Shown here in pieces: positions 36,841 to 45,963 of a DNA stretch of 64,000 bases. Positions within the stretch are counted from its first letter, which is position 1, and each line of letters starts with the position of its first letter. This stretch comes from Nitrospira sp. (GTDB lineage: Bacteria > Nitrospirota > Nitrospiria > Nitrospirales > Nitrospiraceae): positions 1 through 64,000 of the forward strand of contig JAURZE010000009.1 of the NCBI GenBank assembly GCA_030653545.1, read 5' to 3'. The translations under genes and the position numbers were made by a program. The notes below the pieces were generated by a model that worked only from the letters and a program-made list of their open reading frames with translations, did not search any database and was not told the DNA's origin.

Positions 36841-36879
36841 GTTAAGCCCGCCTTAGGGCCGTGTAAATTGTCCGTTAAC
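36841..36879 (-). promoter_or_regulatory. Pho-box-like four-repeat array upstream of the regulator
   Basis: GTTAAG (36841), CTTAGG (36852), GTAAAT (36863) and GTTAAC (36874) are spaced exactly 11 bp apart. The first unit is 15 bp from the regulator start codon, so it may overlap the promoter and act as an autoregulatory site. Confidence 0.65.
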
Positions 36880-36912
36880 TCCTGCACCCCTCGCGACGGC
36901 TTGCCCGGATCT

Positions 36913-36940
36913 GTCATTCCGGAGTTAACATGGAGTTAAC
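36913..36940 (+). promoter_or_regulatory. Pho-box-like array upstream of pstS
   Basis: GTCATT (36913), GTTAAC (36924) and GTTAAC (36935) are spaced 11 bp apart; the first is inside CTGTCAT, identical to the enterobacterial PhoB half-site. It is 96 bp before the pstS start at 37036. The next array upstream (36841-36879) is out of phase with this one. Confidence 0.72.
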
Positions 36941-37035
36941 AATTCATTGATCCGGCGGCAATCCCGACTCCGTAACGTGCAAGTGTGCTCGGCCACTGTT
37001 CTGGCACGATGCTATTCCTTGGAGGTCTAATAGTG

Positions 37036-38094
37036 ATGTGGAACTACCTGCCCGCATTGATCGATTGTCCGCAGGCCTCTCGCCTGCTTGTCCTGGCCGT
37101 CGGCACCTGCCTGGCATGGAGCAGTCCCGCAGCGGGGCAAGTCCGGCCAGGCCTGGATCCGCAAATCGCCGCCTACCAACCCACAAGCGCCCTAAACGGC
37201 TCTCTCTCCATTTCAGGCTCGGAGACCATGCGTCCGATCACGGAATCCTGGGCTGCCGACCTCAGACAGCTCTACCAGGGGCTAAAGATTTCTGTGACGA
37301 GCGAAGGGTCCGAAGCAGGGTTAGTGAAACTGCTGGAGGGCAAGGCGCAGATCGCGGCCATGTCCCGCCGGATGAATAAGCAAGAGATCGGAGAGTTCAT
37401 CAGGGAGTTTGGATACGAACCGACCGAGGTCCCGGTCGCCGTCGATGCGTTGGCGGTGTTCGTGCATAAAGACAATGCCATCGAAGGGTTGAGCCTGGCC
37501 GAACTCGATGCGATTTTCTCGAACGAGCGGCGGCGCGGACTGAAGTATCCGCTTCTGACCTGGGGCGATCTGCTTTTAGATGGAGAATGGAAAGAGGCAC
37601 CGATCCATCTCTATGGAAGAAACCTCCAATCCGGAACCACCACCTTCTTTCGTGAGCACGTACTGAACGGCGCGGCGGCCAAGAAAAGCATGTCCACGGC
37701 GCCGGGATCAGCCTCAGTCGTGATCGAGTTGATGAAGGACCGGTTCGGGATCGGATTCAGCAGCATCGGGTATCAGACTTCAGGAGTTCGGGCTGTTCCT
37801 CTGGCCTCGGTGCAGGGAGGACGATATGTCGTACCCAGCTTTCAATCGGCCATGGACGGATCCTACCCCCTCAGACGGAATCTGTATCTCTATGTCAATA
37901 AACTGCCCAAAGCGGCGCCGCCCGCCCCGCTCGCAGAATACGTGAAGTTTGCCCTCAGTCAGCAGGGGCAGCAAGCCGTTCTTGCGCAAGGCTATTATCC
38001 ACTCGCAACCGCAGAGTTGACTCGGCTGACGATGCTGTGGGCGACACCGATCCGCGCCGCAGCGGCTGACCAGCCCGCAAAGCTCAGAGATTAG
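37036..38094 (+). CDS. pstS: PstS-type phosphate-binding protein
   Basis: A 352-residue periplasmic solute-binding protein of the PstS/PBP-like family. After a signal peptide (about residues 15-35, cut after AAG) the conserved phosphate-site blocks are present: ISGSETMRPITESWAADL, SEGSEAGLVKLLEGKAQIAAMSR, GRNLQSGTTTFFREHVL and GIGFSSIGY. It probably delivers phosphate, but no PstC, PstA or PstB gene is in the window. The ATG at 37036 follows GGAGGT with 9 bp spacing. A lipoprotein gene follows 17 bp after the stop. Preceded by the Pho-box-like array. Confidence 0.9.
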   Translation: MWNYLPALIDCPQASRLLVLAVGTCLAWSSPAAGQVRPGLDPQIAAYQPTSALNGSLSISGSETMRPITESWAADLRQLYQGLKISVTSEGSEAGLVKLLEGKAQIAAMSRRMNKQEIGEFIREFGYEPTEVPVAVDALAVFVHKDNAIEGLSLAELDAIFSNERRRGLKYPLLTWGDLLLDGEWKEAPIHLYGRNLQSGTTTFFREHVLNGAAAKKSMSTAPGSASVVIELMKDRFGIGFSSIGYQTSGVRAVPLASVQGGRYVVPSFQSAMDGSYPLRRNLYLYVNKLPKAAPPAPLAEYVKFALSQQGQQAVLAQGYYPLATAELTRLTMLWATPIRAAAADQPAKLRD

Positions 38095-38111
38095 GGATCC
38101 CGTTCTATCCG

Positions 38112-38846
38112 ATGAAGAGTATACTGCCCCATGCTTTCAGCGTTGCCGCGGCCATCGGGCTCACGGCAGCCTGCGCTCCAGGCCAGTTTACGACCGTCAC
38201 GATCTACGACACCCCGGCCGCGTTCGTCCGGCTGGAACTCGACCGGACCGTCGAAACGGGGCAAACACACTCGCACCCGCTGTCTCTCACCCCCGCACAG
38301 ATTGCGGCCGTTCTGGCCGGCGTCATGATCGAAGAGCCGCTCGCCAAACTCCCGTTTTACGACGACACAAGCCAGCCACGCCGCCACCGGGCGTTCACCG
38401 AGCAAGAAGTGATCTTCTTCGCTCCGTTGCTCGCCGGCGCATTAGCCCAGGCAACGCCTGAAGAGGTCGTTACCTTTTATGAATCGCGGGATATCTCGAG
38501 GACCCGAAGGGAAGTTACCTCAGGCGGGCTCTTTGCCGATGGGGAGGAGCTTCATCTCGTGCTGGGCAACTACCGGTCAGAAACTCATTATAGCGCAGAC
38601 TTTGGCGGCGCCGATAACACCGACGACCGGCTCACCCCCATGAAAGCGCTTGCCCCCCAGCGAGGCCGTCTATACTTCGAGCCACGCTACGCTGAACGCT
38701 CCAGCGACCGGAGCGGCCTGCCCCGTTGGTTCCAGTTGGACCGGCGGGAAATCATCGTACAGCACTCGCTGCTCCCTCCACGCGCCATATTCAACCCCAC
38801 ACCAGCCACGCCCCCCGTCGACGCGCCGGCCAGCATGCGGCACTGA
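38112..38846 (+). CDS. lipoprotein of unknown function, in operon with pstS
   Basis: A 244-residue lipoprotein with signal MKSILPHAFSVAAAIGLTAAC, lipobox ending AAC. The mature protein has no recognised domain; it contains MIEEPLAKLPFYDD, LLAGALAQATPEEVVTFYES and a long acidic and Gly-rich region. It starts 17 bp after the pstS stop on the same strand, so it is probably co-transcribed and may aid phosphate binding or delivery. That role is inference. Confidence 0.68.
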   Translation: MKSILPHAFSVAAAIGLTAACAPGQFTTVTIYDTPAAFVRLELDRTVETGQTHSHPLSLTPAQIAAVLAGVMIEEPLAKLPFYDDTSQPRRHRAFTEQEVIFFAPLLAGALAQATPEEVVTFYESRDISRTRREVTSGGLFADGEELHLVLGNYRSETHYSADFGGADNTDDRLTPMKALAPQRGRLYFEPRYAERSSDRSGLPRWFQLDRREIIVQHSLLPPRAIFNPTPATPPVDAPASMRH

Positions 38847-38884
38847 GCACCGTGCAGAACGCGCGACTCCGGTAGAAGCCCAGG

Positions 38885-40306
38885 CTAGAAGCTCCACTGC
38901 AGCTGGAATCGGAGGAGATTGCCGGACTGCAGCTGGTAGGGAGTCTGTATACAGCCCACCGGCGATCCGGACAGGCTGCAGGTATTCACTGGGAGCGTGG
39001 CTGACTCACCTGAGGTACGCTGAGTCCACGTATACATGACCGTCAACTCCAACGCCCGATTGAACTGATACTCGAACCCTGCCTCCCACTCTCGCACGGT
39101 ATGTCTCGGCGCATTGGCTTCATGCTTCTTACCCCCGTAGTATTCCTGTACACGGATAAAGGGCAAGATGCTTTGGCAATATGTATCGCACGTATACTTG
39201 TAGTAAAATTGCAAATACCCTCCGCGAAGGCTGCCTAGCGTTACGTCCGTCAAAGCCTGGTTCAGCTCCGGACCTCTTCCGATCGTATACTCCGCTTGAA
39301 ACCCAAATGGTTGAGGAAACAACACGGCATGCCATGCGACCCGCTCATCCAGATAATTTCCCCCGTTCGTCACCCGGGGAGTGATGGTATCGCCACCCGT
39401 AATCCCCGCATTGGCTGGAACGACGGGAGCCGTCGAGACATGAAAATACCCGGTGTACGCATCCATCCCGAGTTCCAGAATCTGCCCGTTGGGAAACTCG
39501 TAAGGATACATCGAGTGAAAAATTACATGTTTGTTTTTGTTGGCCTCCCGCTGGTTGGCCGTCTGACCGTTGTAGACCCCGATCCCGAGCATCCCGTAGT
39601 CGCCCGAGCCCTTCAGCCCACTGTCAACGAGACGGCGGAACCGTTCACGCACGCTGGTCGGCGCGTAGTAGAGAAACAGCCCCATGTCACGCTCGTCCTT
39701 CGCCGCACTATTTATGGCGTCGTTACGATCCAACGCCAGACGGTTTTGACTCGATTGCATGTTCTCAAACCCGTAGGGCACCTTCGATTGTCCGGCGCGA
39801 ATACGCCATTCCTTGTTCTCAGTCAGAAACAGATCGGCGTACCAGTCCCGAAGCTGCCCGACGTTGTTCGACCCGTCTACCGAGGAGGCGAAGTCCGGCT
39901 GGATGTAGACGAAGACCCGCTCATGTGGCTGTCCGCTGATGATGACGCGGCCGCGGCGGAGAAAAAATTCGTTGTTTTTGCCGATCGACCGGTCACCCTG
40001 ATTATTGACCAGTTCATCGCGGTTCAGGCTGTGGTTATAGCGAAGCTGTGAGTAGCCACGGATGCTGATTTTCTCGTACCATCGCTCTCGCAACGGCACG
40101 TCGCCCACCCCACGGCTTTCCTCAAACGATTTGGCTTCACGCTTCTCTTCTTCGGCTTTGAGCTTAACCCACTGGTCGATCGAGATCTGCTTGTTCTCAA
40201 GCAACAGATCTTCGAGTTGACCGGCCATGACCGGAGAACCGAACAAGCCCAGACACACAGAGACCCACGCAGAGTTCCGCAACCAGCCCGCCGCTTTCGT
40301 CTTCAT
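38885..40306 (-). CDS. OprO/OprP-like phosphate-selective porin
   Basis: An outer-membrane beta-barrel of 473 residues with a signal peptide (MKTKAAGWLRNSAWVSV, cut after VMAG) and a short coiled-coil segment (LKAEEEKREAKSFEE). Porin features follow: ISIRGYSQLRYNH, FFLRRGRVIISGQPHERVFVYIQPDFAS, and a terminal Phe (LLRFQLQWSF), as in OMPs. The set fits the phosphate-selective porin O/P family, which passes phosphate or polyphosphate. The ATG at 40306 follows GGAAGGG. A Pho-box-like array lies 55-93 bp upstream. It is not adjacent to a transporter. Confidence 0.85.
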   Translation of the reverse strand: MKTKAAGWLRNSAWVSVCLGLFGSPVMAGQLEDLLLENKQISIDQWVKLKAEEEKREAKSFEESRGVGDVPLRERWYEKISIRGYSQLRYNHSLNRDELVNNQGDRSIGKNNEFFLRRGRVIISGQPHERVFVYIQPDFASSVDGSNNVGQLRDWYADLFLTENKEWRIRAGQSKVPYGFENMQSSQNRLALDRNDAINSAAKDERDMGLFLYYAPTSVRERFRRLVDSGLKGSGDYGMLGIGVYNGQTANQREANKNKHVIFHSMYPYEFPNGQILELGMDAYTGYFHVSTAPVVPANAGITGGDTITPRVTNGGNYLDERVAWHAVLFPQPFGFQAEYTIGRGPELNQALTDVTLGSLRGGYLQFYYKYTCDTYCQSILPFIRVQEYYGGKKHEANAPRHTVREWEAGFEYQFNRALELTVMYTWTQRTSGESATLPVNTCSLSGSPVGCIQTPYQLQSGNLLRFQLQWSF

Positions 40307-40360
40307 GCACATCCCTTCCGTCATGGTCACATACAGAGACATGCACAATATGTAGAGACG

Positions 40361-40399
40361 ATTACAGCCGGGTTACGATCAGCTCCTGTCTCGGTTAAC
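40361..40399 (-). promoter_or_regulatory. Pho-box-like repeats upstream of the porin
   Basis: ATTACA (40361), GTTACG (40372), CTCCTG (40383) and GTTAAC (40394) lie at an exact 11-bp period, three of them matching the core. On the minus strand CATATT near 40346 could be the -10. Confidence 0.6.
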
Positions 40400-40406
40400 T
40401 CATCAG

Positions 40407-40676
40407 GGAGGGGGAGTTTCGGTGGCGGCAACCATGCCGGACAAGCCGGCGGGACAGAGTCGGGAAGGATCTAGCAGGTGTTGACAACCTCAACCCCCGT
40501 TCGCCGAGGCGCGCTGTTCCGCGGGCGAGGCCGTCCGCTTCGTCCGTCGCTCGTGAAGCGTCGTTCGTCTCTCGTGGTAGGGTCGGCGGAGGCAGGCTCG
40601 CGAGATACGCTTCACGTTTCACGCCTCACGTTTTGCGGTGCGCTGGACGCCGCTGGTGGACTTTTTCAGCATCCTG
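40407..40676. repeat. intergenic repeat-like segment
   Basis: Non-coding, GC-rich, with CGTGAAGCGT (40552-40561) and ACGCTTCACG (40607-40616) as perfect inverted repeats, and GGACTTTTTCAGCATCCTG near its right end, which looks like a recurrent intergenic tag. The adjacent ATPase gene ends directly in this tag. Only one copy is in the window, so its dispersal is untested. Confidence 0.4.
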
Positions 40677-42074
40677 TTAAAAGCAGGCCCGCAGGCGCTG
40701 ACTGTAGTATTTCGCAAAGCCTTTGATCCATCTCGGTGAACTGAGGGAGCCCAGGCTCCACGCCGGATTGAGCCGCCGGAGACGGATTTTGACATCGCGG
40801 AACTCCGGATCCTGCTTGTGAATAACCATGTACAGCTCGCATGCCTTCTGCGTTCGATGGAGGGTTTCCAGTGTGCGGGCGAGAAAATAACGCATATTGA
40901 GACGCTCAATGTCCGTTCCTTGCTTGCTTTTCAAGAGAGCCACCAGCTCCTTGGCCGCGTCCTCATGCCGGCCCACCGCGCTGAGACACAACGCAACTTG
41001 GGACAACGCCCGCACCTGCTGCAGCGCGTCCGTCGCCGCCCGTTCAAACGCGGCAATCGCCTGTTTGTACGATCCGGCCTGTTTCAAGGCGAGTCCCTGT
41101 TCGTAATACGACTGGGGCTGGGCTGCGGGCTGAGTTGACGGCTGGGAAAGCGCTGCGGCCTGTTCTGGCGCAGAAGAAGCCGCCGCAGCAGCCGCAACTT
41201 CCAGTTCTTCAGCGACGGCATCCTCCCGACTGAACAGATCGTCGAACGCATGCTGCGCGACAGGCAGGATGCCCCCCGCCCGCCGATCATTGGTCGCGCG
41301 CCACACAATGCTGGCGGTCACCAGCGGCGCTCGCTCCGCATAGCCATAGGCGAGAGACACATCGCAGACCTGGTTGATCAATCGGGCGTTGCCGCCCGTC
41401 AGGCGGTGCACCATGACCGACGCCTGGGTTGTCATAACCGGTCGCGCGCCACCCGCCGTCGCCATGCGGTGCCAGATATACAACGGGGTTTCATCCTCCC
41501 CCAGCGGTAGTAAATGATAATCGACGGAGATGCGCTGAGCGAATTGGATGAGGTCCCCGCGCTGGAGCAGACCGCGGAGGCCCGGCTGGCCCGACAACAC
41601 GATCTGGAGCGGCTGATTCCGCCCGTTGTTCACGTTCGACAAGAGACGCAATTCTTCCAGCATCGCCGGGCCGAGATTCTGCGCTTCATCCACAACCAGA
41701 ACGACCCGCCGCTGGCACTGATGCTCACGGGCGATGAAGGCCGTGAACGTCTTGAACAGCTCGACGCTGTCCATGCCCTTGCCGTCAAGATTGAACGCCA
41801 TCAGCACCCAGGGCATCAGACTCCCCAGACCGGCGTGCGTGTGCGAGAGCACGCCCAATGTCACTTCATGCTGCGACTGCTCCAGGATCGTGTTCAGCAG
41901 GGTCGTCTTGCCGGTCCCCGGCTCGCCGGTGATGACCGTGAAGATGGCCCGGTTGAATAATCCATACTCCAGCAGATTCAGAGCCGTCTTGTGCTGCTTC
42001 CCCAGATAGAGGAAGCGGGGATCCGGCACCAGCGTGAAGGGATTGGTTCGAAACCCATAGAACGATTCGTACAT
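40677..42074 (-). CDS. ExeA/GspA-type AAA ATPase with TPR tail, exosortase-EPS associated
   Basis: A 465-residue protein whose N-terminal AAA domain (about 1-270) resembles ATPases of the exosortase EPS locus (TIGR03015 type) and ExeA. Walker A GEPGTGKTT is near residues 50-58 and Walker B is VVLVVDEAQ; a conserved start MYESFYGFRTNPFTLVPDP is typical. An Ala/Gln/Pro-rich linker leads to TPR-like helices (about 330-450). The role in EPS export is unknown. The C-terminus ends in a repeat-like tag and may be altered. It is the last gene of the first EPS transcription unit. Confidence 0.85.
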   Translation of the reverse strand: MYESFYGFRTNPFTLVPDPRFLYLGKQHKTALNLLEYGLFNRAIFTVITGEPGTGKTTLLNTILEQSQHEVTLGVLSHTHAGLGSLMPWVLMAFNLDGKGMDSVELFKTFTAFIAREHQCQRRVVLVVDEAQNLGPAMLEELRLLSNVNNGRNQPLQIVLSGQPGLRGLLQRGDLIQFAQRISVDYHLLPLGEDETPLYIWHRMATAGGARPVMTTQASVMVHRLTGGNARLINQVCDVSLAYGYAERAPLVTASIVWRATNDRRAGGILPVAQHAFDDLFSREDAVAEELEVAAAAAASSAPEQAAALSQPSTQPAAQPQSYYEQGLALKQAGSYKQAIAAFERAATDALQQVRALSQVALCLSAVGRHEDAAKELVALLKSKQGTDIERLNMRYFLARTLETLHRTQKACELYMVIHKQDPEFRDVKIRLRRLNPAWSLGSLSSPRWIKGFAKYYSQRLRACF

Positions 42075-42095
42075 ACAAGCCTCGCAGGCGGTCGG

Positions 42096-42923
42096 TTAGT
42101 TTGCAGCCAGCGCGCGCATGGCATCGACGTTGCGTTGGTCTTTCCCCGATTGATTCAAGACCGTCCCGAGCACAGGCACCGCCCCCCGCACCAGGGCCAG
42201 CGACTCTTTGATATCCTGGCGGGTGGTCATACCCTCCCCGGCCACCAGCAAGAGCGCGTCCAGTGAAGGCGCGAAGGCCAGCACATCCGAGCTGACCAGC
42301 AACGGAGGCAGATCGATCACGATGACCCGGGCCGGATAGCGATGCTTCACGTCCGTGATCAGCCCCGACATCCGCGTAGACGTCAGCACCTCGGCGGAGC
42401 GCTGGATCGGGCGGCCACCGGGAAGGACCACCAAACGCCCCAACCCAGGGTGGATGAGAATGTCCTCCAGCGGGCAGTCTTCCAACGCATAGTCCGCCAG
42501 GCCCCGACAGTCCCCCAATCCGAGCAAGGTATGGATATGCGGCTGCTTCAAGTCGGCATCGATCAACATCACGGTTTGCGTCGTTTCCATTGCCAGAGTG
42601 ATCGCGAGATTCAACGCCGTCAGCGACTTCCCTTCCTGTGCTCGGGGGCTCGTCACACCGAGGACATTCCAGCGATTCTCCCACAAGCGATGCAGCACCT
42701 GCGTGCGCAAGAGCTGATACCCGTCGGCAAATTCCCCCCGGTCAAAGGCCGACACGACGCGGTGACGCCGCAAGACCTCTTCCCGGCATTCCACCACCCG
42801 TGTCTTGGAGTACACGATCGGCGGAGGGTTCTGTCGGGAAGACTGATAGGGTTCGGAACGCCCCCCGGCCCCCTGCCGGGACTCCTGCTTAAACTGTTCG
42901 ATGGCTTGCGAGAGTTCTTCCAT
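42096..42923 (-). CDS. CpsD/CapB-type tyrosine-protein kinase
   Basis: A bacterial tyrosine autokinase of 275 residues that controls EPS chain length with the Wzz-like partner next to it. The P-loop GVTSPRAQEGKSLTALNLA is typical of this group, followed by VMLIDADLKQPHIH and VIVIDLPPLLVSSD. A tyrosine-rich C-terminal tail is absent, as in other exosortase-EPS kinases. The ATG at 42923 follows AAGGAGAAG. Next to ATPase and Wzz genes, 20 bp apart on each side. Confidence 0.88.
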   Translation of the reverse strand: MEELSQAIEQFKQESRQGAGGRSEPYQSSRQNPPPIVYSKTRVVECREEVLRRHRVVSAFDRGEFADGYQLLRTQVLHRLWENRWNVLGVTSPRAQEGKSLTALNLAITLAMETTQTVMLIDADLKQPHIHTLLGLGDCRGLADYALEDCPLEDILIHPGLGRLVVLPGGRPIQRSAEVLTSTRMSGLITDVKHRYPARVIVIDLPPLLVSSDVLAFAPSLDALLLVAGEGMTTRQDIKESLALVRGAVPVLGTVLNQSGKDQRNVDAMRALAAN

Positions 42924-42943
42924 GGCTCTTCTCCTTATCCCAA

Positions 42944-44722
42944 TCAGGCCAGACCGAGTTTCCTGAGCGCGGCAAACCAGACGATATCGAGCGGCAGCCA
43001 AAGGTAGTGCGCTACGACCGCGGCCACGACTACCGCCCCCGCTCCCGCCCACCACCAATAGCGGCGGCGGCGAATCACGTCCAGGACCTCCTCTTCCATC
43101 GGGAGATAGCGAATGACCGCCAGCGGGGCCATCCCGGCCGCCAGACTCAATTGATAGGGAGTGCGGATGGTCTCGTCCAGCTGTTCGGCCGCCGCCCCGG
43201 CTCCCACCCCGCCGACGATGGCGAGCAAGCCCGTGAGAATCAATATGACCGGCCGGTTCGGCCGCTCTGTCCGCTCCGGAAGGTCGGCGGGATCGATCAG
43301 GGAAAATCGTTCTCCCTTGCGCTGAACTTCAAGCCCTTCCGAAACCTGGGCTTCCATCAGGCGGGAGCGAATTTCCTGATACTTGTGCGTCGTGCCCTCT
43401 CGATCGCGCATCAAGTCCTGGTATTCCGGTTCAACCTCCGGAAGACGCTCGACCCGTCTGGCCATCTCCTCGGCGCGTCTTTTCAGCGAGATTTTGGACT
43501 TTAGAAGCGCCTGCAGCGAGGCCGACGTGGACGCGAGCTGCGATTGAATGTTGATATAGGCCGGGTTCTCCGGTTTGAACAACGCCTTCCTCGGCGGTCG
43601 CTTGGTCATCTCCGCCAGGTCTCGTTCCAAACCCGCCACGGCCTGTCGCGCATGGGTCACGTCCGGATGGTCTGCTCCATAACGCTCCATCAGAGTCGCC
43701 AACCGGGACCGTTCTCCCTCCAATCGCTTCGGGACATCCTCTCCCGGCGCGTCGCCCCCCGTTTCCCGCTCCAGCGCCGCCAGCTCCTGCTTCATCTTGA
43801 TAATGTCAGGGTGGTCCTCGGACAAGTACCCGCTTGCGCTGGCGTATTGCGCGCGCAAGGCCTTCAACCGCTCCCCCGAGTCGAAGATCCGCTCGCCGCT
43901 GGCGGCAATCATGGGGGTGTTGGGTTTCAGCGTCGCCAGCTCGCCTTCCAGAAACCGCTTGCGCTCTTCAAGACTCCGGATCTCTCGATCGACGTCGATC
44001 AACTCCCGGTCTGCCTGATTCAACAGTTGCATATTGAGCTGGGTCAGCTCCGGCAAAGCGCCGTCGGCCTTCTGTTTGACCACCGCGATCTTGCTTTCGA
44101 GCGCTTCGATGTGATGCGCGAGATTCTCGGCTTCTTGTTTCAGGAACGCCGTCGTCTGCTGCGCGTGGCGCTCCCGCGACTTCAGATTCTCTCCCAGAAA
44201 CAAATCCGTCAGCTCGTTCGTCACCTTCTGGGCCAGATCGGGGGTTTCTCCGTCATAGGCCAGCGTAAAGGCGATCGTCGCCTGCGTGGGAGTCTGGGTG
44301 CGCTTATCGACCACTTTGACGTTGATCACTTCAATCTGAATATCTTTGACGAACTGCTGCAAGACCTCCTCGGTCGGGCTGCCCTTCCGGAGCCGTTGGT
44401 ACAGCCCGTACTGCTCCACAATTCTCCACAGACTGGCCCGGCTCATGACCTGCTGCTTGATCGTTTCGATCCGCTGATCGGCATAACTGGTGATCGTCGA
44501 GCGGACGAGATCGGTGGGAATCTCCTGCTCCTCGATCAGGATCGTCGCCTTCGACCGGTACACCGGAGGCCACAGGAAGGCCGTGGCCAGACCGACGGCC
44601 GCGATCACAGACACGACGGCAAAAATGACCGACCGGCGGCGGCGGACCATCTGCCGGAAATCCTTCACGGCATGACCTGCTTCGACCGACCGATCTGCTC
44701 CGATAGACTGCGCGATCGCCAT
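42944..44722 (-). CDS. Wzz-like polysaccharide chain-length determinant
   Basis: A 592-residue inner-membrane protein with two membrane helices: VIFAVVSVIAAVGLATAFLW near residue 33 and VILILTGLLAIVGGVGAG near residue 505, and another late helix (about 565-585). A long periplasmic coiled-coil lies between them (for example SRERHAQQTTAFLKQEAENL). It fits the exosortase-EPS chain-length family (TIGR03007 type) that works with the tyrosine kinase. The ATG at 44722 has AAGGAG 8 bp upstream. Confidence 0.88.
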   Translation of the reverse strand: MAIAQSIGADRSVEAGHAVKDFRQMVRRRRSVIFAVVSVIAAVGLATAFLWPPVYRSKATILIEEQEIPTDLVRSTITSYADQRIETIKQQVMSRASLWRIVEQYGLYQRLRKGSPTEEVLQQFVKDIQIEVINVKVVDKRTQTPTQATIAFTLAYDGETPDLAQKVTNELTDLFLGENLKSRERHAQQTTAFLKQEAENLAHHIEALESKIAVVKQKADGALPELTQLNMQLLNQADRELIDVDREIRSLEERKRFLEGELATLKPNTPMIAASGERIFDSGERLKALRAQYASASGYLSEDHPDIIKMKQELAALERETGGDAPGEDVPKRLEGERSRLATLMERYGADHPDVTHARQAVAGLERDLAEMTKRPPRKALFKPENPAYINIQSQLASTSASLQALLKSKISLKRRAEEMARRVERLPEVEPEYQDLMRDREGTTHKYQEIRSRLMEAQVSEGLEVQRKGERFSLIDPADLPERTERPNRPVILILTGLLAIVGGVGAGAAAEQLDETIRTPYQLSLAAGMAPLAVIRYLPMEEEVLDVIRRRRYWWWAGAGAVVVAAVVAHYLWLPLDIVWFAALRKLGLA

Positions 44723-44734
44723 AAACACCTCTCC

Positions 44735-45931
44735 TTAACGCCCGACCGACAGCTTGGGCGGATAGTACGTCAGCATCACCGTCGTCGCGTTTCCCAACGC
44801 CCGTTCGCCGAAGCTCTCCACCTCGCGCCGCCCGTACGTATAGGCGGCATCCACCGACCACCATTGATCGAGTTTCCAGGTCAACCGCGGCGTCACATTG
44901 ATATAGCGGTTTTCCGGAAACGTGAACGGGACCGCTTTCGACGCAATGGAGGAGGCCAGAAGCACCTGCGCATTCACCGAGGCGGTCAACCGGTCCGTCA
45001 GATTGTGAGACAGGTTGATGCCGACCCGTTCCGTCTTCAGGAGCAGGCCGAATCCGCTCGGATTGATCTCCCGGCCCACCACGAGTTCCGCAAACCCGGC
45101 ATCCCATTGCTTTTTGACATTGGCGCTGGCCACCCACAGGGTTTGCGTATCGGTGAGCCGCACCGGTCCGAACGAGATGCTGGAGGTCACCAGCTGCGGC
45201 CCTCCGGACACGGTCGCCGTCAGTGTTTCAGTAAACGCGTGCGACCACGAGGCCTGCGCCCCGACGATATGAGATCGCATGGCGCTGGCGTTGGGCACAC
45301 TGAAGTTCGTATAACTTCCCGTCACCTGCATGCGATCGGTCTCTGTCGGTTGATACGCCAGTCCGGTGGACCCGCCCTGCACCTGATAATCCACCAGTCC
45401 CAGCCGCGCGCCGTCCTCGTACGTGGCGTTGGAATACTGGTAGGAACTCTGGAGAGACAGCCGCTCCGTGAACGCGTGCGACCACGACGGCGCCAGGTTC
45501 CACATATTGCGCTGCGTGAAGCTGAGCACGACGCCGGTCCGCAACAGTTCCCCCATCAATGTATTGTCTCTCGTAAACCCGCCGTCGAATCCGAAAGTCT
45601 CCCGAGCCAGCCCGTACTTCACGGAGAGCGGAAAATAAAGGTTGAGCAGGTCCTGATTCCGGCCGCCGTAGTAGCGCACCAGATCGGCCGCCGCTTTCCC
45701 GCTGACGTCCAGGTTTTCCGTCGACCCGGCGAACCTGACGCCGGGCGAAACCCAGTGCCCGTAGACCGGCTTTTGCGGACCCGCCACCAGCAGCAGGTTG
45801 CTGTTGTACTCACCCCTCACTCCCAACGACGGCTCAGCCGACCATTCTGCCGCGTGCCCGCTTAGGACAAGCCCGCCTATGCAGAGACTGCTTCCCGACA
45901 ACACCGCCGTCACAAGCCATCGCCACATCAT
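44735..45931 (-). CDS. outer-membrane beta-barrel protein of the EPS locus
   Basis: A 398-residue protein with a signal peptide (MMWRWLVTAVLSGSSLCIGG... cut after GHAAEW) and amphipathic beta-strands throughout, ending in a strand. It resembles the exosortase-associated beta-barrel family (TIGR03016 type) whose members lie next to Wza and Wzz genes and may form an export pore or a surface anchor. The upstream open frame overlaps the wza stop; the ATG at 45931 is chosen, though without a clear ribosome site. Confidence 0.75.
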   Translation of the reverse strand: MMWRWLVTAVLSGSSLCIGGLVLSGHAAEWSAEPSLGVRGEYNSNLLLVAGPQKPVYGHWVSPGVRFAGSTENLDVSGKAAADLVRYYGGRNQDLLNLYFPLSVKYGLARETFGFDGGFTRDNTLMGELLRTGVVLSFTQRNMWNLAPSWSHAFTERLSLQSSYQYSNATYEDGARLGLVDYQVQGGSTGLAYQPTETDRMQVTGSYTNFSVPNASAMRSHIVGAQASWSHAFTETLTATVSGGPQLVTSSISFGPVRLTDTQTLWVASANVKKQWDAGFAELVVGREINPSGFGLLLKTERVGINLSHNLTDRLTASVNAQVLLASSIASKAVPFTFPENRYINVTPRLTWKLDQWWSVDAAYTYGRREVESFGERALGNATTVMLTYYPPKLSVGR

Positions 45932-45963
45932 ACATCTACATCGTTGCGATGGAGGGTGATCCC

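Noticed and set aside
43544-45865. Plus-strand frame of 773 codons across the Wzz and beta-barrel genes
   Set aside because: Arg/Gln/His-rich antisense shadow of genes with clear families on the minus strand.
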